From positions 3,286,001-3,350,000 of the forward strand of contig NZ_AP036014.1 in assembly GCF_003402415.2 (NCBI RefSeq): a stretch of DNA of 64,000 nucleotides, in the 5' to 3' direction. Made by a program: the position numbers and the translations under genes. The stretch's first letter is position 1; each line of letters starts with the position of its first letter. This DNA is from Cupidesulfovibrio sp000226255 (lineage in GTDB: Bacteria; Desulfobacterota; Desulfovibrionia; Desulfovibrionales; Desulfovibrionaceae). Below the pieces are notes generated by a model. The model was not told where the DNA came from. It did not search any database and saw only the letters and a list, made by a program, of their open reading frames with translations. Of this stretch, positions 31,864 to 40,969 are shown piece by piece.

Positions 31864-32240
31864 GGGCGGCTCCTTGTCCTGTTGGCCGGGTGTCCGTGCG
31901 GCATCGGCGGTACGGGCGGGACGGATGGTGTGCGCGGCGCACCGCCACGGCATAGCGCCGTGAAGGAACGGCGTCCACTGCCGATCGCGCGGGTGATGCT
32001 GTCATGTCATGGTTCACGGCCACGCCAGCCCGGCACGTCCTCTCGCCCGAAAGCTCTTCTCCCAACCCGTCGCCCCATCACGGGGCGCTTTGCCCCTTCC
32101 CGCGCCATCGGCTCTCGCACGGAAACCACCCTTCCCACCATGGACGGCACGGGCCGCCATGCCTCGTCATGCGCGGCGTAGGCAACCCCGCGCAACCGCG
32201 CCACATTGGGGGACGCCGGGCGGCTTTCCCCCTCTCCCGC
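31864..32240. other. Intergenic region between divergent genes
   Basis: I see no gene here. The frames that are open are G+C-rich shadows without a family pattern or ribosome-binding site. Confidence 0.4.
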
Positions 32241-32297
32241 TTGACACCCGGCCGCTACGCGACTATCTGTTGCCCCTTCAACAGTTGCAACGGCAAC
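32241..32297 (+). promoter_or_regulatory. Promoter and operator-like palindromes of the marR-MFS operon
   Basis: TTGACA at 32241-32246 and TATCTG at 32264-32269 are 17 bp apart. Starting at the -10 end lie GTTGCC (32269-32274), the palindrome GTTGCAAC (32284-32291) and GGCAAC (32292-32297), an inverted arrangement where a MarR protein could block transcription. Confidence 0.6.
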
Positions 32298-32312
32298 AAT
32301 GGGACATTTTTC

Positions 32313-32765
32313 ATGGAACAGAGACTCACATCCTTTGCCTACCGCGTCGGCCAGTTACGCCGCCTGGTGGTGCTGCTGGCCATTGACCGCATCTCCCCGC
32401 TTGGGCCGGTGGGCAAGGGGCAGATACCCTTTCTGGCCGAACTCTTTCAGGGGGGCGACGGCGTCTCGCAGGAAGAGCTGGCCGAGAAGCTGCACTTCGA
32501 CAAGGGTTCGGCCGCCCGCTCGCTGGCCAAGCTGGAGGCCGCCGGACTGGTGGCCCGCACCGTGAACCCGCGCAACCGCCGCCAGATGGTCATCACCCTG
32601 ACCCCGGACGCCGAAAAACTGCGCGCCCCCTTTCTGGCCGCGCTGCGCGAACTGACCGAAACCATGGTGCGCGGCTTTTCCGCCGAAGAACGCGAACAGG
32701 CCCTCGGCATTCTCGACCGCATGATCTCCAACGTGCTCGCCGCACTCGGCAGGGAGGCGAAATGA
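32313..32765 (+). CDS. MarR-family regulator
   Basis: ATG 32313 gives 150 residues. The winged helix is visible as QIPFLAELF, VSQEELAEKLHFDKGSAARS and LEAAGLVARTVNPRNRRQMV, with the wing around NRRQMVITLT. It overlaps the MFS exporter gene by ATGA, so it is most likely the local regulator of that exporter. Palindromes at its own promoter suggest autorepression relieved by a ligand; the ligand is unknown. Confidence 0.88.
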   Translation: MEQRLTSFAYRVGQLRRLVVLLAIDRISPLGPVGKGQIPFLAELFQGGDGVSQEELAEKLHFDKGSAARSLAKLEAAGLVARTVNPRNRRQMVITLTPDAEKLRAPFLAALRELTETMVRGFSAEEREQALGILDRMISNVLAALGREAK

Positions 32766-34234
32766 GCCCCGCCTCCTTCCCCTTCCGCGCGCCGGGCCAC
32801 TCCGGCGACGCCGCTCCGGCCCGGCAGGCCGTGTCGCGCAGCGCGGTGCTGTTCGTGGTCAGCACGTCCATGATCCTCATGCCGCTGATGATGTCGGCCG
32901 TGGGCGTCTCGCTGCCCGCCATCGGGCGCGACCTTGACGCCACGGCCATGCAGGTGGGGCTGGTGGAGACTACCTACGTCATGGCCCTGTCGGTGTTCCT
33001 GCTGATCATGGGCCGGCTTGGCGACATCTTCGGGCGGCGCAGGCTGTTCCTGACGGGCCTTGTGCTGTTCACCACCATCACCGCCGTGCTCTCGCTGTCG
33101 CAGTCCATCCGCATGGTCATCGGCCTGCGCTTTCTGCAGGGCATGGGCGCGGCCATGATCGTGGCCAACAGCTTCGCCATCATGCTCGAAGTGTTTCCGC
33201 GCGAGGAACACGGCCGGGCCATCGGCATCGTTTCGGCGGCGGCCTATGCGGGCATCTCGTGCGGGCCGCTGATCGGGGGCTTTCTGACCACCCACTTCGG
33301 GTGGCGCTGGGTGTTCCTGATGGTGCTGCCCTTCGGCATTTCCGCGCTGCTGCTGGTGTTCACCAAGCTGCGCGGCGAATGGCGATCCGCCAGGGGCGAA
33401 CCCTTCGACCTGCGCGGCAGCCTGGTCTACGGCGGCGCCATCGTGCTGCTTACCCTGGGGTCATCGCATCTGGACGCGGGCGCGCTGGCCTGGGGCGCGC
33501 TGGCCGCCGGTCTGGCCTGCGGCGGGCTGTTCCTGTGGCTGGAATCGCGCACCCCCTTTCCGCTGCTGGAAGTGACGCTGCTGTCGCGCAACCGGCTGTT
33601 CACGCTCAGTTGCCTGTCCGCGCTCATCAATTATGCCTCCACCTTCGGGGTGCTGTTCTTTCTCGGCCTGTACCTGCAGTACGTGCGCGGGCTTACCCCC
33701 AGCGACGCGGGCCTGCTGATGATCATCCAGCCGGTGATCCAGATGGTGCTTTCGCCCATCGGCGGGCGGCTGGCCGACCGCTTTCCGGCCGAGCGGGTGG
33801 CCACCGTGGGCATGGTGCTGTGCGCCGTGGGCCTTGGCGTGGCCGCGTTCATCGGGCAGGACACCTCCACCGCGCTCACCGTGGTGGTGCTGGTGTTGCT
33901 GGGCGTGGGCTACGGCCTGTTCGCCTCGCCCAACGCCAGCGCCATCGTGGGCAGCGTGGAGCCCCGCCACCTGGGCGTGGCATCCGGCATGACCAGCACC
34001 ATGCGCACCTTGGGCATGATGGCCTCGATGATCGTGGTGACCATCGTGTTTTCCGTGTTCATGGGCGGGCAGCCGGTGTCGGCGGCCACCCTGCCGGGCT
34101 TTCTGGCGTCCATGCGCACGGCGCTGTGGACCTTCTGCGCGCTGTGCGCGGTGGGGGTGCTGCTGTCCCTGGGGCGCATGCAGGACAAGGGCCGGACGCC
34201 GAGCTCCCCGGCACTGGCCGACCCCAACCCCTGA
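32762..34234 (+). CDS. MFS drug exporter, EmrB/QacA-type (14 TM)
   Basis: This 490-residue protein has about 14 membrane helices. Motif A-like LIMGRLGDIFGRRRLFLTGL follows helix 2, and GMGAAMIVANSFAIMLEVFP with EEHGRAIGIVSAAAYAG resembles the motif C region of drug/H+ antiporters. A second motif A-like copy (GGRLADRFPAERVATVG) lies in the second half. It probably exports a hydrophobic toxic compound under control of the MarR protein translated just before it. Confidence 0.88.
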   Translation: MSPASFPFRAPGHSGDAAPARQAVSRSAVLFVVSTSMILMPLMMSAVGVSLPAIGRDLDATAMQVGLVETTYVMALSVFLLIMGRLGDIFGRRRLFLTGLVLFTTITAVLSLSQSIRMVIGLRFLQGMGAAMIVANSFAIMLEVFPREEHGRAIGIVSAAAYAGISCGPLIGGFLTTHFGWRWVFLMVLPFGISALLLVFTKLRGEWRSARGEPFDLRGSLVYGGAIVLLTLGSSHLDAGALAWGALAAGLACGGLFLWLESRTPFPLLEVTLLSRNRLFTLSCLSALINYASTFGVLFFLGLYLQYVRGLTPSDAGLLMIIQPVIQMVLSPIGGRLADRFPAERVATVGMVLCAVGLGVAAFIGQDTSTALTVVVLVLLGVGYGLFASPNASAIVGSVEPRHLGVASGMTSTMRTLGMMASMIVVTIVFSVFMGGQPVSAATLPGFLASMRTALWTFCALCAVGVLLSLGRMQDKGRTPSSPALADPNP

Positions 34235-34470
34235 CGCACGCCACGCGCGCGTGCATGCCCGCGTGGGCTGCGCGACATCCTGAATTGGCAGCGCTGGCGG
34301 AACGGGCGGACAGGCGGGGGCTTCCCCTCGCGGCCGTTCCGCTGTATTGCCTGCGGGCCGCGCACCCGAATCCCGCATACCCGCGCCCCATGCACTGGAC
34401 GAACCCGCCGCGCGGGCTTACCCATACCGTCATGCCGCCCGTGCGGCCCACCCCTTGCCCCCCATCACGC

Positions 34471-35616
34471 ATGATCGACATACTGAACCTGACCTACGAC
34501 GAACTGGAAGCGTGGATGACCGACGCACTCGGCGAGCCGCGCTTTCGCGCCCGTCAGGTGTGGCAGTGGCTGTGGCAGAAGAATGCCCGGTCCTTCGACG
34601 CCATGACCAACGTTTCCAAGGCCACCCGCGCCCGGCTGGCCGAGGTCGCGCGCATTACCTGGCCCGAGGTCCGCACCGTGAAGACCAGCAGCGACGGCAC
34701 GGTGAAATTCCTGCTGGCGCTGGCCGACGGCGCGCTGGTGGAGACGGTGCTGATTCCCAGCGAATCGCGCGAGGGCAAGGTGCGCATGACCCAGTGCCTG
34801 TCCTGCCAGGTTGGGTGCGCCATGGGCTGCACCTTTTGCAGCACGGGCAGCATGGGTTTTGAGCGCAACATGACCATGGCCGAGATTCTCGGGCAGGTGC
34901 TGGTGGCGCGCGAACACCTTGGCGACGACCGGCCGGACCACCCCATCGTGCGCAACCTGGTGTTCATGGGCATGGGCGAGCCGCTGCTGAACCTGAACGA
35001 GGTCATGCGCTCCCTGCGCACCCTCAACGACGAGTTCGGGCTGTGCTTCTCGCCCCGGCGCATCACCGTGTCCACCTGCGGCATCGAAAAGGGGCTGCGC
35101 GAACTTGGCGAAAGCGGGCTGGCCTTCCTGGCCGTGTCGCTGCACGCGCCCAATCAGGAACTGCGCGCCCGCATCATGCCCCGCGCGGCGCGCTGGACCC
35201 TGGACGACCTGATGGCCGCGCTGGAATCGTACCCGTTGAAGACGCGCGAACGCATCACCTTCGAATACCTGCTGCTGGGCGGGGTGAACGATTCCATCGA
35301 GCATGCCCGCGAACTGGTGCGCCTGGTCTCGCGGACCAAGGCCAAGCTGAACCTCATCGTGTACAACCCGGCCGAGGGCCTGCCCTACGAGGCGCCCAGC
35401 CAGGCGCGCATCCTGGCCTTCGAGCAGCACTTGTGGTCCAAGAACGTCACGGCCATCATCCGCAAGAGCAAGGGCCAGGACATCAAGGCCGCCTGCGGCC
35501 AGTTGAAGGCCTCGGAACTGGCGGGACTGACGAGACTGGCGGGCTTGGCCGGGCAGGAGGAAGGGACCGACGGACATGGCGGGCCTGGCGGGCCTGGCGA
35601 GGCTGACGAGACATAG
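34471..35616 (+). CDS. rlmN: Dual-specificity 23S rRNA/tRNA A-methyltransferase RlmN
   Basis: ATG 34471 starts the conserved MIDILNLTYDELEAWM; earlier ATGs at 34390 and 34432 lack family similarity, and no start has a clear ribosome-binding site. The 381-residue radical SAM enzyme has the cluster motif CAMGCTFCSTG, MGMGEPLLN and a C-terminal region with CGQLKASE. It methylates A2503 of 23S rRNA and A37 of some tRNAs. The last ~25 residues are a Gly-rich tail not usual in the family. Confidence 0.92.
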   Translation: MIDILNLTYDELEAWMTDALGEPRFRARQVWQWLWQKNARSFDAMTNVSKATRARLAEVARITWPEVRTVKTSSDGTVKFLLALADGALVETVLIPSESREGKVRMTQCLSCQVGCAMGCTFCSTGSMGFERNMTMAEILGQVLVAREHLGDDRPDHPIVRNLVFMGMGEPLLNLNEVMRSLRTLNDEFGLCFSPRRITVSTCGIEKGLRELGESGLAFLAVSLHAPNQELRARIMPRAARWTLDDLMAALESYPLKTRERITFEYLLLGGVNDSIEHARELVRLVSRTKAKLNLIVYNPAEGLPYEAPSQARILAFEQHLWSKNVTAIIRKSKGQDIKAACGQLKASELAGLTRLAGLAGQEEGTDGHGGPGGPGEADET

Positions 35617-35689
35617 GGATGCCCCGAACCGGCAGCCCGGAGGACCAGCGGGGCTCCGGACCGCCGCCGCGCATGGTGCCACGACGCGA

Positions 35690-35722
35690 CAAAGCCCGGC
35701 CGAAAGGCCGGGCTTTGTCGTT
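35690..35722. terminator. Bidirectional terminator between rlmN and the converging gene
   Basis: CAAAGCCCGGCC (35690-35701), loop GAAA, GGCCGGGCTTTG (35706-35717). The stem is a perfect 12 bp with A/T ends on both sides. Confidence 0.85.
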
Positions 35723-35814
35723 GCCCGAAAGCGTGAACCAACCGGGATGAGCCGACCACGGGGCACCCCGCCGGGGCGGCAGACGGCCCGAGGCGGAACC
35801 TCGCGACGCCGCGC

Positions 35815-36687
35815 CTAGTGCGCCGCCGCGTCCTCCTCCTGACCCACGTTTTCCAGAAGGCGGGCCAGCAAGCCGCGCTGCCGGTCGTCCTGCCGCACGA
35901 AGCCGCCGCCCACGAACACCACGTCGCCCTCGCGCCGCAGCGATTCCACGCGCAACGCGAACAGGGTCCAGCCCCTGCCGTCCGCCATGGGCATGGCCAG
36001 TTCGCACAGGGCGGACTCCGTGCCCTCCAGCCACGGACAAAGGACCCCGCCGTCGCCGGAAAGCTGCGCCCCATACAACGACAGGCGGTGCACCCGTACC
36101 GGCTGGGGCATCACCTGCCGTCCCAGCGGACGCAGGTGGGCCGTGTGCGACACCGCCACCCCCGCATCGGGGGGTGGGGCCTCGCACACGCAGGGGGCCA
36201 TCATTTCCGCGTCGGGCGGCAGACCGCAGACAAAACGGGCCTCTTCGGCGGTGTTCCACGCCTCCACGGCCAGCGGCGCGGAAAGCACGCCCGGCCCGGC
36301 CCGGCCGCAGCGGCGGCAGCCCACCAGATACAGCACGCCGTCGTGCAGCAGCCAGACGTCGCGGCTGCCGCAGGGACAGCAGCGGGTCTTGCCCGTGCCC
36401 TCGGGACCGGGGGCTCCCCCGGTGCGAACATCGCGGCCACCGCGCAGTGCGAGCGGATCTGCCGCGTCAGCCAAATCGGGCAGACCGCGCGGCGCGGAAC
36501 CGTGCGCGGCCTCCTGCGCCAGCGGCAGCGCCGCCCGCACCAGCCGGTCCTCCCGCCGCCGGTCGTCCTGTCGACGATCACCCTGGCGGCGGTCCTGTCG
36601 GCGGCTTTCCCCGCCTTCCTCGTGTGAGTCGGGACTACCGTCCGCCGCTGCGGCGGGCGTCCCCCCCGTTATCCGTTCCGTGCCCAT
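35815..36687 (-). CDS. Unknown protein with Lar-like zinc motif
   Basis: ATG 36687 has GGAGGT five nt upstream, which sets the start. The 290-residue protein has a charged repeat near residues 29-48 (RRQDRRQGDRRQDDRRREDR), then a zinc-ribbon-like part: CCPCGS at 103-108, GCRRCG at 123-128 and AWN at 143-145. That Cys spacing with a trailing WN is the pattern of Lar-type restriction-alleviation proteins. The C-terminal half (QVMPQPVRVHRLSLYGAQLS to the end) is unknown. It lies alone on the leftward strand. Confidence 0.7.
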   Translation of the reverse strand: MGTERITGGTPAAAADGSPDSHEEGGESRRQDRRQGDRRQDDRRREDRLVRAALPLAQEAAHGSAPRGLPDLADAADPLALRGGRDVRTGGAPGPEGTGKTRCCPCGSRDVWLLHDGVLYLVGCRRCGRAGPGVLSAPLAVEAWNTAEEARFVCGLPPDAEMMAPCVCEAPPPDAGVAVSHTAHLRPLGRQVMPQPVRVHRLSLYGAQLSGDGGVLCPWLEGTESALCELAMPMADGRGWTLFALRVESLRREGDVVFVGGGFVRQDDRQRGLLARLLENVGQEEDAAAH

Positions 36688-36803
36688 GCAGACCTCCACC
36701 CACCGGTCCCGCCGGTGATCGGCGGCGCGCATCCCCCCGCGCCGTTGCCGCCCGCATCCGCACCGTGCCCCTTCGCCCGCGCGGACGAAGGGCCTGCTCC
36801 GCG

Positions 36804-38072
36804 TCACAACGACGCGCGAAACACCCGTTCCACCCGTTCCGCCGCCAGTTGCAGCGGACGGGGGTATTCCTTGGCCAACTGCACCAGGCGCGGAATGTCG
36901 CCCTTGGTGACGCCCCAGTGGGAGAGCCCGGCGGGCGCGCCCCAGTGCGTGAACAGCGCGCGCAGCAGCAACGCGCAACGCTCCGGCGCATCCCGGTCGC
37001 CAGCGGGCAGGGCCGACGGGTTGCCGTCCTCGCCCGGTTCGGCCAGGGCCTCGGCCACCGTGCCTTCCAGCGCCGCCGCCAGCCTGCGCATGGCCGGGGC
37101 CTTGTCCTGCGCCACCTCTTCCATCCAGCGCGGGTAGATGACGGCCAGGGCCAGCCCGTGCGGCACGTGCGGATGCAGCCCGCTGACGGCGTGCTCCAGC
37201 GCGTGCGATTCCCACGACCCGGCTCCCAGACCCACCCCGGTCAGGCCGGACAACCCCACGCCCGACGCCCAGGCCAGCGCCCCGCGGGCCGCCGCGTCAT
37301 GGGCATCGGCACGCAGGCGCGCGGCGGCGCGCACGATGGTGCGCAGCAGGGCCTCGTTCTGGGCCAGCACCGCCTCTTCCGCAAAGAAGGGAAATTCCGT
37401 GTCCTTGCGCCTGACGCCAGCCGAGGCGGACGCGGCGGGCGTGCCCACCACCGAAAATTCCAGCACGTGGCTCATGGCGTCGGCCGCGCCGTTCACCGTC
37501 AGGCGCCAGGGCAGCCCCTGCTGGAACGACACGTCCACGAACGCGGCCACCGGCGGGGGGCAGCGCATGCCCCACTTGTGGCCCGACGCGCCACGGGTGA
37601 TCACGGCGTTGCCGTTCATTTCCGAGCCGGTGCCGGAAAGGATGGACACCGCGAACACCGGCAGCGAGCGGGTGACCGGCGTGCGCTCGGCAAAGGGGCT
37701 CCACGGGTCGCGCCCCTCGGCCAGCAGGGGCGCGAGGGCGGCTGCCGCCTTGGTGGCGTCGATGACGCTGCCGCCGCCCATGGCGATCAGGCCCGTGCCG
37801 CCTTCCGCCCCGTTGCCTGTCGCCGCGGCGATACGCAGCACGGTGCCCAGGTCCGGGTTGGCGGCAACGCCCCACACCTCGGTGCGGCGCAGGCCCGCCG
37901 CGTCCAGGGACGCCACGGCCTGATCGTATGCGCCCACGCGGCGCGCCGCCTCTCCCCCGCCCACCAGCACCACCCGGTCAAGGCCCGCCGCGCGCACCCG
38001 CGCGCCGAGCCCGGCCAGAACGCCGGGGCCGAAGCGCACCTCCACCGGGTTGTGATAGACGAAATCCTTCAT
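36804..38072 (-). CDS. Iron-containing alcohol dehydrogenase
   Basis: ATG 38072 has GAGG upstream and gives 422 residues. The start FVYHNPVEVRFGPGVL is typical, followed by the NAD-binding MGGGSVIDATKAAA, and iron ligands in GAADAMSHVLEF and ESHALEHAVSGLHPHVPHG. It is of the BDH/YqhD-like type and reduces aldehydes or ketones or oxidises alcohols. Alcohol oxidation is common in sulfate reducers, but the substrate here is unknown. Confidence 0.9.
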   Translation of the reverse strand: MKDFVYHNPVEVRFGPGVLAGLGARVRAAGLDRVVLVGGGEAARRVGAYDQAVASLDAAGLRRTEVWGVAANPDLGTVLRIAAATGNGAEGGTGLIAMGGGSVIDATKAAAALAPLLAEGRDPWSPFAERTPVTRSLPVFAVSILSGTGSEMNGNAVITRGASGHKWGMRCPPPVAAFVDVSFQQGLPWRLTVNGAADAMSHVLEFSVVGTPAASASAGVRRKDTEFPFFAEEAVLAQNEALLRTIVRAAARLRADAHDAAARGALAWASGVGLSGLTGVGLGAGSWESHALEHAVSGLHPHVPHGLALAVIYPRWMEEVAQDKAPAMRRLAAALEGTVAEALAEPGEDGNPSALPAGDRDAPERCALLLRALFTHWGAPAGLSHWGVTKGDIPRLVQLAKEYPRPLQLAAERVERVFRASL

Positions 38073-38413
38073 GGCTGTTCCTCGTGGCGCCATGGGCGCG
38101 ACACGCCCCGATCCTTGCCGCCGCCTTCCAGCCCCTTCGCGACGCGCCGCCGGCCGGGCCGGGACTCCGGAAAGGGAACGGAAGGGAAAACGCGACGACA
38201 AGCGGGCCGTGCCCACTGCATAGCGCAGTAGTTTGTCGGAATGACGTCGGGCGCGAAGCACTGCGGTTCTTCGCGCCCGTGGCGCATCGCACGGGCAATG
38301 CACGCGGTCGTGACGCGGGGCCATGCCGCCACGGGGCCGATTTGTGAACCCGGCCGGGGCCTGATCGCGTCGGGCCAAAGGGGCACAGCCCTTGAACTGG
38401 CCCGGCGGGCGAA
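38073..38413. other. Intergenic region with a 10-bp hairpin
   Basis: No gene is seen. GGGCGCGAAG at 38249-38258 pairs with CTTCGCGCCC at 38269-38278, a perfect stem without a T-run. It may end the umuC transcript. Confidence 0.45.
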
Positions 38414-39772
38414 TCACTTGCACAGCGCCTCGGCCAGTTCCTTCCACGCCGTGGTGCGGCGCGGCGAACGGTGCCGCTGGCGCATGTGCCAGGGGGCCTT
38501 GTCGTCCAGGCCTTCTGCCGCGTGGCGCAGCTTGCCGCGCCCATGCCGGGCGTTGATCCGGTCGGCCACGGCCATCAGCCGTTCACGCGCGGCGTCGCGC
38601 TCCGCGGTGCCGTCGGCCAGGGCCAGCAGGCTGCCCTGGCGGGTGTCGGCCCGTTCCAGGCCGTACAGCATAACCCCGGCCTTGGCGTAGGGATACCCCG
38701 GACGGAAGACGCGGTCGAGCCCTTCGTGGGCCAGCCGGATGAACGTCGTGGTGTCGGCCGTGGGCACCGGCAGAGGCAGGGACACCCCATCGTCGCAGCG
38801 CAGGGCGGCTTCCTCGTCGTGGCGGGCGGTGCGCACGTGCACGGCCAGCCCCCCGGCCACCAGCCCGGCCCGGCGCAGCTTGGCCCCGGCCAGGGCGGCA
38901 TGGGTGGCCAGCGCCTCGCGCAGCATGGCCACGTCGGTGATGCGCCCGGCGAACGACCGCGACGACACCACCGTGTGACGCGGCGCGGGCGGCTCGCCCT
39001 GTTCCGCCGCCCCGATGCAGGGCAGCCCGCGCAGTTCCAGCACGGTGCGCAGCCCGGTGACGCTCATGCGCCGCCGCACCCAGTCGTCGCCCGCGTCACG
39101 CAGGGCGCGGGCCGTGGTGATGCCCGCACCGCGCAGCATGGCCGCCAGCCGCCGCCCCACGCCCCACACCGCATCCACCGGCAGCGAATTCAGCAAGGCG
39201 TCCACGTCCATACCCAGCACCTCGCGGCAACGGGCAAGATCGAACACGCCTTCGCAACGCGGGGTGCGCTTGGCCACCCGCCCGGCGAGCTTGGCCAGGG
39301 TGCGCGTGGGGGCGATGCCCACGGAAATGGGAATGCCGGTCCAGCGCCCCACCCGTTCACGCAGGGCGCGGCCCACGCCGACGGGGTCGGTGGCCAGCGG
39401 CCCACGCAGGGGCAGGAAGGCCTCGTCGATGGAATACACCTCCACCTCGGGCGCCAGGGTCCCCAGGGTGCGCATGACCCGGTTGGAGAGGTCGCCGTAC
39501 AGGGCGTAGTTGGACGAAAAGACGTGCACGCCCAGCCGGGCCAGTTCGCGCCGCACCTTGAAGGCCGGGGTGCCCATCTCCACGCCCAGGGCCTTGGCCT
39601 CGTCCGAGCGCGAGATGATGCACCCGTCGTTGTTGGACAGCACCACGATGGCCTTGCCGCGCAGGTCCGGCCGGAACAGCCGTTCGCACGAGGCATAGAA
39701 GTTGTTGCAGTCCACCAGTGCCCACAGCGGGCCGGTGGGGCTGGCAGGGCCGGAGGATGGCGACGGAGCCAT
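38414..39772 (-). CDS. umuC: Error-prone DNA polymerase V subunit UmuC
   Basis: The start is uncertain: ATG 39772 gives 452 residues and begins shortly before the first conserved block, while ATG 39817 is an alternative; neither has a strong ribosome-binding site. Y-family motifs are ALVDCNNFYASCERLF, VVLSNNDGCIISRS and VEVYSIDEAFLPL, followed by the helix-hairpin-helix part and the little-finger domain. It copies damaged DNA in the SOS response together with UmuD'. umuD lies upstream on the same strand, separated by 343 bp. Confidence 0.9.
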   Translation of the reverse strand: MAPSPSSGPASPTGPLWALVDCNNFYASCERLFRPDLRGKAIVVLSNNDGCIISRSDEAKALGVEMGTPAFKVRRELARLGVHVFSSNYALYGDLSNRVMRTLGTLAPEVEVYSIDEAFLPLRGPLATDPVGVGRALRERVGRWTGIPISVGIAPTRTLAKLAGRVAKRTPRCEGVFDLARCREVLGMDVDALLNSLPVDAVWGVGRRLAAMLRGAGITTARALRDAGDDWVRRRMSVTGLRTVLELRGLPCIGAAEQGEPPAPRHTVVSSRSFAGRITDVAMLREALATHAALAGAKLRRAGLVAGGLAVHVRTARHDEEAALRCDDGVSLPLPVPTADTTTFIRLAHEGLDRVFRPGYPYAKAGVMLYGLERADTRQGSLLALADGTAERDAARERLMAVADRINARHGRGKLRHAAEGLDDKAPWHMRQRHRSPRRTTAWKELAEALCK

Positions 39773-40115
39773 GGCGGGCGGAACCAGCCGGGAAGGAAGA
39801 AACGCGGGGACTGGCATGGCGGATTGCCGTGGGGCCTGTGGCGGGCGAACGCAGGCCGCGCCGTTGCTTGGGGTGGTATCGGAACGCCGTGCCCGGCGTC
39901 CGCGCCGCGCATCGGCAACCTTGCGGACAGTGCCGGGCCGGAGTGCCCCAGACGACAAAACGGGACATCACGCGGCAACTCCCCCACCCCCGATGCAGTC
40001 GAACGCGACCCCGCACGACAGGTGACTCCCTCCGACAGGAGCCGCTCCGGCGTGGGTTGCCGTGAACACGGGAACCGCGGATACGGGCAGCGGCTGCGCG
40101 AGGCAGTGCGACCCC
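39773..40115. other. Unusually long umuD-umuC spacer
   Basis: In most genomes umuD and umuC overlap or nearly touch. Here 343 bp lie between them. The umuC frame stays open through about half of this gap (to 39958) but without family similarity. I see no convincing gene or promoter. Confidence 0.4.
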
Positions 40116-40583
40116 CTACAGCGCGTGCACCACGTAGGTCACCACGCCCCAGACATGCACGTCGTCCCGACCGGTGACGTCCAGGGGGGCGTAGTCCGGG
40201 TTTTCCGGCATCAGCACCACCCTGCCCCCGCGCAGGTGCAGGCGCTTTACGGTAAGCTCACCGTCCACGGCCACGATGGCCACCTTATTGTGCACGGGCT
40301 CCACGGCCCGGTCCACCACCAGCAGGTCGCCGTCGTGGATGCCCGCGCCGGTCATGGACTGCCCCTGCGCCCGGAGGAAGAAGGTGGCCTCGGGATGGCG
40401 GACCAAGTGTTCCGCGATGTCCAGCGGCCGGTCCAGATAGTCGTCGGCGGGCGAAGGAAACCCCGCCGCCACCCGCGTCAGCAGCAGCGGACAGGCGACC
40501 GGGGCGGACGCCCCGGAGGGGGCCGGGCGGCGCGCGCCGGGCGGGCCTGACGGAACGGGCGGAATGGACGAAACGGCGGGCAT
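40116..40583 (-). CDS. umuD: UmuD, SOS mutagenesis autoprotease
   Basis: ATG 40583 has AGGAGG four nt upstream. The 155-residue protein has the S24 domain with cleavage site Ala40-Gly41 (VAAGFPSPADDYLD), nucleophile Ser76 in GQSMTGAGIHDGD and Lys113 in ELTVKRL, 37 residues apart as in Escherichia coli UmuD. The N-terminus is about 16 residues longer than usual and rich in Pro and Ser. RecA filaments should trigger cleavage to the active form. No clear LexA box is visible upstream. Confidence 0.9.
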   Translation of the reverse strand: MPAVSSIPPVPSGPPGARRPAPSGASAPVACPLLLTRVAAGFPSPADDYLDRPLDIAEHLVRHPEATFFLRAQGQSMTGAGIHDGDLLVVDRAVEPVHNKVAIVAVDGELTVKRLHLRGGRVVLMPENPDYAPLDVTGRDDVHVWGVVTYVVHAL

Positions 40584-40969
40584 GGAACCTCCTGCGGCAG
40601 GGCACGCGGCGCGGCCCGTTTGCGGATATGCGGGGACCCGGCTACCATAGGCCGCGTCCGAGGGTACGGCAACGAGGCCACGCGTCTCGGGACGGTTCTT
40701 TCGCCCAGTGAACGCACCGGCAGGGCGCACCCCAAGCCGCCGGCCAACGCTGGCGCTCCGCTGTCCGGATGCGCCGCATCCGAAGCCCCTCGATGCCGCC
40801 GCATCCGGCACACCCGTCTTGCCGGGTCGGGGATATCCGCATCACGGCCTTGCCCGTTCCGGACGCCTGCCGCCCGCATGTCCGGGTCATTCCGGGCCAT
40901 TCCGGGGCACTCCGGGCATGCACGAAAAAATCATGAAAAACTTTAACTCGCGACGGTCGTTATAGTTTC
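40584..40969. other. Intergenic region with short ATTCCGGG-type repeats
   Basis: This divergent gap has no gene. Near 40880-40920 the motif CATTCCGGG or CACTCCGGG recurs several times in direct orientation. An AT-rich stretch at 40925-40966 includes TATAGT (40961-40966), only 3 nt before the ATG of the next gene. Confidence 0.4.
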
